NCBI GenBank assembly: GCA_025617745.1
Contig: CM046869.1
Span: forward strand, 12,791,168 to 12,855,167
DNA: 64,000 nt
Direction of reading: 5' to 3'
DNA from: Heliocidaris erythrogramma
Taxonomy: Eukaryota; Echinodermata; Echinoidea; Camarodonta; Echinometridae
Below the pieces are notes generated by a model. That model made no database searches. It saw nothing but the letters and a program-made list of their open reading frames with translations, and was not told the origin of the DNA. The position numbers and the translations under genes were made by a program. This document shows, piece after piece, positions 38,001-47,700 of this stretch (within the stretch, counting starts at the first letter, position 1; each line of letters begins with the position of its first letter).

Positions 38001-41000
38001 TTTTGCATTCATTACTACTTTACATTTATATCCTCCTAGGATGACTAGTTAACCCCTTCCATGCCACCAGACTTTTGAGCAAATGTCCAAATTGAATTTT
38101 CAAGAGTTAAATATTAACTTTCAAAGAGTATTTTCTCCAGTAAACTGGGCAAAGTTACATTGCATAAGAATAAACATTATACTGACGGCACAGGTTTCTG
38201 TATGAGGAAGAATTTTCAAGCCATTCTGAGCCTAAACAAAGTGTTCAACACTCAAAATTTTGGGCGGGATTTGCCGCCCACGGCATGGTAGGGGTTAATG
38301 AAGTAATGATGGGTTTTGCTCTTTATTTGTGTGTGTATAGGATTATGTGTTGTTTTTGTTCCTCTTTTACTTTCCTTTTTCTTCTCTCTTTCATTATCGT
38401 TTCCTTTTAATTGTCATACTATATAAGTTCCCATTTGTTGTTGTGTTCTTATGGATGATTTTGAAGTTCATTGTACTGTTCAGTATATCTCAAAGCCATC
38501 AACTCTTTATTTGCCGCGGATCAAAACCCTGGACTGCCATGATATTGTTTGAAGTATATGTACACTGTACGTGTGCCAGAAGTCGACAGTGGCAGGCCCC
38601 TGGTTGTTCCATTGGTCGACCAAAGCCAGTAAGGAGTTAGTAACGAATGGAAGTACTAACGAATCTATCTCTCTCTCTCTCTCTCTCTCTGTCTTCCAGG
38701 TTCAAGAGTCACTTATTTGATCTTACATTCATTGAGAAGCTGAGTATATGTACACTGTACGTGTGCCAAAAGTCGACAGTGGCAGGCCCCTGTTTGTTCC
38801 ATTGGTCGACCAAAGCCAGTAAAGAGTTAGTAACGAATGGAAGTACTAACGAATCTATCTCTCTCTCTCTCACTGTCTTCCAGGTTCAAGAGTCACTTAT
38901 TTGATCTTACATTCATTGAGAAGCTGAGCAGGTGGCTCAACAACACACAGGTTAAGATTAAAGGAGAGGTAGCAGAGAGTAACTCTCAGGCTCAAAACTT
39001 CATGAGAGTGCTTAACAAACTAGAAACTAGAGTGGATGCATGTGAGAGACCCAATTTAGACAAAGAGGTGAGTTACAATCAGGATATTTATACCCCCGCC
39101 AAACGAAGTTTGAAGGGGGTATATAGGGATCAGTCAACGGTTGGGCGGTCGGGCAGTCGGTCGGGCGGTCGGTCTGTCTGTTGCAAATCTTGTGGATCGA
39201 ACTACTAGTCCTGAGTTTTTGACCGAAAGTCATGAAATTTGGTACACACATTAGTCTTGGTGGGAAGATGTGCAAGACATATTTTTCGGATGAGTCGGAA
39301 TCTGCGTTGCCATGGTAACAGCATATTTATGGCAGAAAATCAAGGAAACACCTTGCGGATCGAACTACTTCCTCAGTTTTCGACCAAAAGTCAAAAAAGG
39401 CTGTTGTCACAGGGCGGGGGTATTAATCATCATCTTCAGTGATATTTCTAGTTTTCATCTGACTAGGTAGACTTTTCTCGAAATAAGAGTAAGAGATCGC
39501 CAATATATTACAATTAGAATCTTAAAAGGGTAATGAGGATAAGGTACACTTATATTAGATTCGCACCTGCAGTAATAAAAGACTGCTTAAAGGAGCTTAA
39601 AAAAATTCTATAGGGAATCAAACACTTAAAGAAATGCTGCGCCAAAATAAAAATCATTTTACATGTGAATGCATAGCAAGTTCGGGTGAAAAGAAAAGTA
39701 GCTGCAGACAACAAATGCCACAAAGAGTGCTAACTGAATTGTGTATTATATGATGGAGAATATGAAGTGTACTACACTTCATATTAAACAATTTTGCCAT
39801 ATCAATTTTTTTTTTCAAAGGCTTCACTGTGTCGTTTGTGAATGAGGCATTACTGAAATTGAAAAAAGCAATTTAGAGATGGGTCTTACTCTTTATATAA
39901 TGCAAGATGGTTGCTTAACCAGATTTGACCATTCAGCAGAATCAAATATGCTTGTATTTTATGTGTTTTGTTTTGTTTTGTTTCTTACAGCAAATTACCC
40001 CTGGAGAGTTACTGGAGACCTTACCATCCATCTTCCAAGCATTTGATGAGAGAGCACGGTACCTTAACTGTGCTAAGCACCTGTTGCTAAACGCCCCTCC
40101 TGTTCACCCCGCTTCAGTGTCTCGAGGCAATCAGAACCCAACCGTTAAGGTAGATCTCTACTCCCATTTAGCCATTTCACAATCAAATGTATTTCTTATT
40201 CTAATTATTCATTATCTGCTATTCCTTCTGCTTTAGTTGTAGGTCATTGTACACTTTTAATAAATCTTCATATTTTTATCTTTCATGCATATGCTCTCCT
40301 TTGTACCGTTTCTTCTTTTCCACTTCCTCTTTACGTTTCATGTTAGTTTGTTTTTCTTGCTCTTCTTATATTGCTTGTAAACACATTTTACTCCTAATTT
40401 TGTGGGATTTTAAGGTGTACGTGTACGTGTATTTCTCGTAACTAAACTATTGTCATCCCTTGATAAAATATACTCTCATTGAGTTATGTTAATGACAGAA
40501 AATTAAATCTCTCAAAATTTGTAAAACTTCAACTGAATGTGCGAGGCTAGAAATGTTCTCTGCCAAACAAGTTTAATAGAAAGGAGTAATGAGCAACAAA
40601 ACAAAGAAAATTGAGCCCATCAGCCCCAACATTATGCTTATGACACTGTTTTATGCATGCAAATGTAAGTTGTGCTTCAGGTAAATATAATTTATTGTAA
40701 GTTTTTTGTTCCTTTGTTGATATTTTGCTGTTTTAAACAACCCACCTACTGCATGGTAACATAATCAGAGTCAATTGAGCCAATTTTGCTCAAAATAGCA
40801 GAGTTCAAGATCGGTTTGAAATGATTTTAATCAACATCTTCCATCACCTCTGTAGGTTGGATTTTCCAGTGAGCAGCAACAGCAGGGAACAGTGAGCCAG
40901 CAGGCCTCTGGTACTGCAGTAGTCCAGAATCCCATGACATCTAACACTGCAACAGCTCTTAAAGCAGCCAAACTACAGTCTGAAGATGCTGCCGTCTCTG

Positions 41001-44000
41001 TTATCAAGAACATCCTCACGTAAGAAATATAAGTAGACTTTTAGAGAATTAGCAGAAAGCTAATTGATGCAAATTAATAAACTTTCTCACATGAGACATA
41101 AGAAGAAGACTTATTCAGAGTATCAGATAATTCATCAAATTCTTAATGGAAATCAATAGAATTGTTTCTTTATTAAGAGCATTTTCATTTAAGACTTGTG
41201 TTCTTTTGAGGGTAAGTTGAACCAGTGACTTTAAATAAACCACAAAGTCTAATGATTTGACAAGCAATCTTTTGAGGCCAGTTATTACAAAGCTAATCAA
41301 TTTATTATATTTTTTTTTTTTTAAAGACATTTTATCACCATTATCAATTTCATTTTTGAAACCATTTATATTTTGTTTACCTCACCAGATCTCAGAAAAA
41401 CAAGATGAAAGGACAAGATGAGGAGACTCCATTGACCAATCCATGTAAGTCTATACATCTCACTAGATCTAGAAACTGAAGAAAATGTGACGTTTGATGC
41501 AATGACGGACACCTCTGTCATGGCTTTCATGTGCCTTTTTGAAATTTTCAGATTTTGTGCCGTATTCGTAGTTAATTCTTTTTGTTGGCAGTCCTGCCTA
41601 GCAAGACCACAGTGTTAATACAGAGGAGCGTTTCATCAAGTGTCTTGTCAGTGATTTTTACTCACAACTGTTATAAGCTACTGAAATCCTTGCATCTGAT
41701 TGGCTGAGAGCAAATTTGTCAGTAAAAATCACTGACAAAACACTTGAAACGCTCCCCCGAGGCCCAAATGAACTTGACTGCTCTTCTTTTTCAAGTATCC
41801 TTGTTGCTGTTGTGACACCATATGGTAGCTTTAAAGATTTTATCTTGGGTACAAAGATAGAATTGATATTTTGTTTCCTTTATAACATTCAGAATCTACA
41901 CTTATTTTTGCAGGGGAAGGGGAATGGGGGCTGGTATGTAATGTCATGGTTGTGAAATTGTTCATTACACATCGATAGTGGGGCGACAAATTTTCAGGAG
42001 AGTGAAAAAAATCATGGCTGCCATAACACTAAGAAATGGGATTGTCTTCCCTTTGACATGCCGTAGTGTCTTCATTTTTGGAGTAAGAGAGCTGAGATTT
42101 AGACAAGACATCACTTGACTGATTATCTGAAGATTAACCCCAAAAAAGTTTTCACCAAAATGTGAGATACAAGGTTTTATCAACTTACAGTTGTCATGAT
42201 TGTGGAGGCTATACTATTTGTAAAATACTGCAAAAAAAATACCAAGCCCCATGACATTGGTTGAAATTGAATATGGAAATTGAAAATATGAATTTTAATA
42301 TAACCATTGTGAACTTACAGCTGTTTCAAGACCACTAGCATCCCAGCCTGCCTCTACAGCAGGTGACGGACTGGGTAAGGGCGTGGCCAGACCCCCTGCT
42401 AAGCTGATGGATAAGGATAGGGCAAAGGTCAGCAACATGAAACGAACCACCTCTATGACCTCGGATCATAACCCTCGAAGGAGTGCTTCCGGGTGAGTTG
42501 TATCAATTGGTGTTTAATACTCCATGGCAAGATCACAAAATTTGTTTTTAGGATTGGCCCTCATGGTGTTCAAGAATACATTGTTTCATACATTAATTAG
42601 CAGGTTTTTATCCTTAATGATCAGTTAGATTTAATTATTGTAAATCTCTTTCAGGTTGCTATATGTTTTACAGTAGTCCAATATGATATTCTCACTCAGT
42701 TTTTCAAATTCATGTTTGATATCATACTAGACTCAACCTTGTAATTTGTTAATCGGTATTCTTTTAATATAATAAATGGATTTACCACACTATTACTGCT
42801 TTAAATAAAGCATTAACTTTTATATTTCATGTGTGTTAGGAGCATAAGAATACTGAAAGAAAACGTCTTGTGGGGAAAAAACGTTTTGACAGATGACCGT
42901 TTTTATACACAGTATTTTGCATTCTTCTTTTTTTTTTACAGAACTCAAAAGAACAAGAATAACGGTCTCAAATTCGATCCCAAGTATTATGTCTTTGGGG
43001 AAAAGCCAGAAAAAGAAACGTAAGTATCATTAAGCATGTTAATACTCTACGATGATGAGAATAATCATTACTAGAAATCTTTTGCAGATTAATTCCAGTT
43101 CATTATGAATGTTATTCTTTATCAACTTGGTAACAGATGCATTTTCCATATTATCAAGCACTAAATTAATTTTAATATGAGATCATTCTGTGCTTTTCTT
43201 TTTATCTTTTGCGTATGTTTTCATTTTGTGTTAATTACATCTCCTCATTTACTGCTCTGCTGCTTATTTTTAATTGGAATGATGACATGATGTCTCTCTC
43301 ATTTTACAGTCACTTCTTAGCTGTAGTAAAGAGAACTCTACAAGATGCACTAGATGGCTTACTTACTACGGCTGATGTGAGTAGTTTTCGGTTCTCTTTT
43401 TTGGGGGGCAGGAGGTAAAAATGCATTTTCCTGGTTTAGTTTGGTATTAGTAGGTCCAGTTTTGCATCACATATTTCAGATTACTGTCCCGTATTTTCTG
43501 AAATGGCATGGCTAGGTCTAATCTTACGCAAAACCAGAAACGTTAGCGATATGAAACATTCTTAATTCGCTAAAATTTAGTGTCAATTATGAATCAGTAA
43601 TTTCGCTGCTTGATATTTTCACAAATCTGAACCACTCGCGGAATTCGCGAACGTTAATGGGCGCAAAAGTTGCTGATTTTACGGTAATTCAAAATTGGTA
43701 TGGTAGTATGTTTTTCATTTTTTTAATCCTGTCTGTTCCCGTGCTCTATGGGAAATTCCTAAGTAGTTGGTCATTTGCTGTCCCGTACGTCACCAAGAAT
43801 AAGGGAAAATATTTTTAAAACTTAATAATGCGAGTGTCATTTCGTCTGATCCTACCCCTATGAGGGCTATCAACCTGAGTACCATCTGGGGAGCGTTTCA
43901 TCAAGCGTTTTGTCCGTGATTTTGACCGACAAATTTGCTCTCAGCCAATCAGATGCAAGGATTTCAGTAGCTTATAACAGTTGCCGGTAAAAATCACTGA

Positions 44001-44682
44001 CAAAACACTTGAGGAAACGCTCCCCAGGGGAGCGTTTCATGAAAGGAAGTTGTCCGATATTTTATCCGACATCTGTTATAAGCTACTGAAATCCTTGCAT
44101 CTGATTGGCCGAGAGCAAATTTGTCGGATAAAATATCTGACAAGTCCTTTCATGAAACGCCCCCCTGGTATACTAATATATCTTGATGATGCTGGTATTT
44201 CGATAGAATACATTTGAAGGGTTATTTTTTGTGTTGAATTACAGCTGTATTACAGACAGAAGGGCAGCCGTCCTGTGACCCGGCCTCAGGCCATCCATGA
44301 GATCTTTGAGCAGTGTGCTGATGTGATTGTGGCTAAACTGCAGTCGTACTACAAGCAGGCCGATGCCTACCATAACCAGTGTTTGCAAGGTAAGGCATTT
44401 CATCCACTGTTGCATCTCTATACCCAGGTGTAGGTCATTGATGTGTGGTTGGAAGCTGGATTTTTAATGTTACAATGGCTGCGAATCTAGAAGCAGGGTG
44501 TTTGGGGGATTTTTGAAGACATGGAGGAATGGCATGATAGTTGCTTTCCACTGATTTATGGTGTTATACATGTAGAAGTAGGATATGTGGACATTCTCAA
44601 GGCCATTTGCTATTCATTGGATAATGCAAGGACTGCTTTGAAGTTCACACACCTTCACTTAGCATGAAAATATACCTCTTTT

Positions 44683-44725
<43 letters not shown>

Positions 44726-47700
44726 GTCTATCTATCTCTTTCTCCATCTTAATACATTGGTCTATTAATCAAAGATGGTTTCCAAAATAAATTGAGATTG
44801 TGCAGGATATGGTGCTTTTCGTTGGTAAACTGGGGCAGTGGACCTGAAACGTTTACGTGAAGAAATCAATATGTGAAATTAATCAAGTGAATTTGCAGAA
44901 TGAATAATAATGATGATGATAATAATAACTGATGATTTTCTTTGCTTTACTTCAGAATTCCGTGAACAGCTAGAGAGGCTGGAGATAGAAGTTGCTAAGG
45001 TCCCATCCTTGGTTATCAAACAACTTCTCAAACATCACCTCCAGAAAGCTAATGGTTTGATGAAGCAAGGTGGAGGACAGTTCACACAGAAACTTGGACA
45101 GTGGGAGAAAGCAAGGGTAGGTCTGAGTGTGAACACTTATTAATGCTCACTAATCATCATATTCAGGAAGCAAATGACTTGACGAAGTAAGATAGGGTTA
45201 GTTCACATGGAAACTAGGCCAGTGAGAGAAAGCGAGGATAAGTCTGTGTATGAACACACTTATGTGAGCTTCTTAACCCTATTCCTACTGGGGGGGGGGG
45301 TCAATTTGACCCCCCCTCGACATTTTGCGCGATAATTCTGCAACGCGCAAAGATTTTGCCGCGCCATTTCATGACTTTTTTCTTTGAAGTCTCCCGCATA
45401 TTTTGAGACCAGATTTGCGATGTCCGGGTAGACCGTTCCGAAATTACATAATGTTTTGTACATGCACGTCGGCCCCAAAACAGCTCAAATTTGTGATTTT
45501 GTGTGCAAATCCAATGCAAATTCTGTTTTGGGGTTAAATTGATATTAATTAAATTATTTCAAATTTAAATCATTGAAATTAATTTATTCTAATGTAAATA
45601 AGCTTGAAAAACTGTCCCCAACAAATTTCGGCAAAAAAACAATAGAAAACAAAAGATCGAAAAAACAATAAAATACATAAGAAATTAGCAAAACAATAAA
45701 AAACATAAGAAATGAATTTTGATTGTGGATTTTTTTTGCAAGGAAATTGTTCAATGTGTCTTGAGGAATACTGACACAAAAAATTAGCGTTCTTTCAGCC
45801 TTTTTTATGGAGTTACAGGCAAAAACATAAATTCATGCATAAATTTGCATAATTAATTAATTAAAACTAGAAAATCAATAATTTTCTTAAATTTAACTTT
45901 ATAATCTTGTAGCTTACATCCGGCGCTATGTTCAGGCAAAATTTCGTGGCAATCGCGCGATCAGCGGCCGAGATCTGAAGGGGGGGTCAAATTGACCCCC
46001 CCCCCCAGTAAAAACAGGGGGTCAAATAGCCCAGTTGGAATAGGGTTAAACACCACATCCTGAAAGTTAAATGACGTGATGAAGCAAGGTGGGGGATAGT
46101 CCGCAGAGAAACCAAGCCAGTGGGAGGACACGAGGGTTAGTCTGTGTATGAAAATAATGAAAATAAGTTTTAATGACGGCTGTTGCATGAAGAATATCAC
46201 CCCTCTTATTACCTCAGTGATAAAGTAGTTTTGAAAGTCAGACTTAAAATCACAGACATGACTGTCTAACTCCAACCGTTATTGTTTCATTCTTTCTGTT
46301 TTATCTGCAGACACAACACAAGATCCTGCTCCGTCCCACCCTAGGACACCCCCACAATCGCAATGAGCTTGTCTCTCTATGTGATCAGGAAGAGGAGAGA
46401 AGAAAGGAATACATGGCTGGGGTAGACGAGAATGCAAAGGCACTCAAGGTATGTGCTTTAAAACTTCCAATGCCATTCTATCCTTCTATTGAAATATTCT
46501 TTGACAAATGAACTTTGGTTTGCCCTGCACATGTATGTAACCTGCACTGCTGTTAGGATGAACAATATTATTTATAAAACGGGGTCAAGAATGTAGCCAT
46601 CCTGATTGGTCAAATAACACCACGTGACTGTGCAAAAAAAAGTACTAACGCACGGAAAAATGGTACTAATGCACGGCTGAGCTGCGCGTATGCGTACCTC
46701 TAGTGCGTGCAAACTTAAAACGCATTGAAATCGCGTACTTTAATGGTCATTTTAGCGCAGGGATTACATGCATGCACTGAAACGCGCAAGAATTTTGTTG
46801 ACTGCGCTTATGTGATGTCATCCAGGAAAGCAAATGGCAGCCTCCATGACTGCGACTCTTGGCGTTTCTATCGGGTTCGTAACCATTTTTATAGACTTCA
46901 TAATTGCCGACCGGTTTTATAAAACTATTAGTACATGGTTGTGCGTTAGTGCGATCCCGCAACACACAGGTTTTTATTGTGGAGTGCGTATAGTACACCA
47001 CGATAAAAACCTTTGTGTTGCCAGATCGCACCAACGCACTCCCAACCATGTATTAATAGTATAATAGTGCACAGTTGATTAATTGATGTATGATATATAT
47101 ATTTTTATTTATATCTCTTGAGAAAATTTTTTTTGTTCTCATCTACATGTACTTTAGAATGTGAAAATTGGAATTTGATTCCTATGGGAATGCCTTTGAA
47201 TATTATAAAGAATTATATTTGTAACCTTAAATGTCAAAGCTCTCTTAAAAGTTGTTTACATAAGTTGTTGACAAATTTTCCAAGATATAAACGACTATGG
47301 AATTATAACATTTTTATTCGTAAATATCTTGTAATTTTTCCTCGTTATATTCTTCTGCTATGTGTCATGCCATTTCACATTTTTAAGTTGGGAGGGGGAT
47401 TTTTTTCTTTTATAAATGAAACCATTACTAACTCGAAGTTTTGTCTCTGTTTGTACAGGATGCAATGAAGAGCTGTGGAGATGATTTTGTAAAGCAGCTT
47501 GCTGCAACCACAGAACAGCTTCTACTTCTACTAGATTCTGAGCTAACAGTAGATGATGTCATCACTGGCAGTAAGTCATTTTTTTCCTTAACCTATTGAA
47601 TACCATGCCCAAGATGACTTGGGCAGGAGTCTATAGAAAATACTTGTTATGCCAAAATCAAATTGTATCCAACAAGTTCAAATCTTTGTAATGAATTGTG

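Noticed and set aside
46747..47064. Overlapping frames on both strands (46747-47049 and 46834-47064)
   Set aside because: They lie across a fold-back hairpin, which produces paired frames by symmetry.
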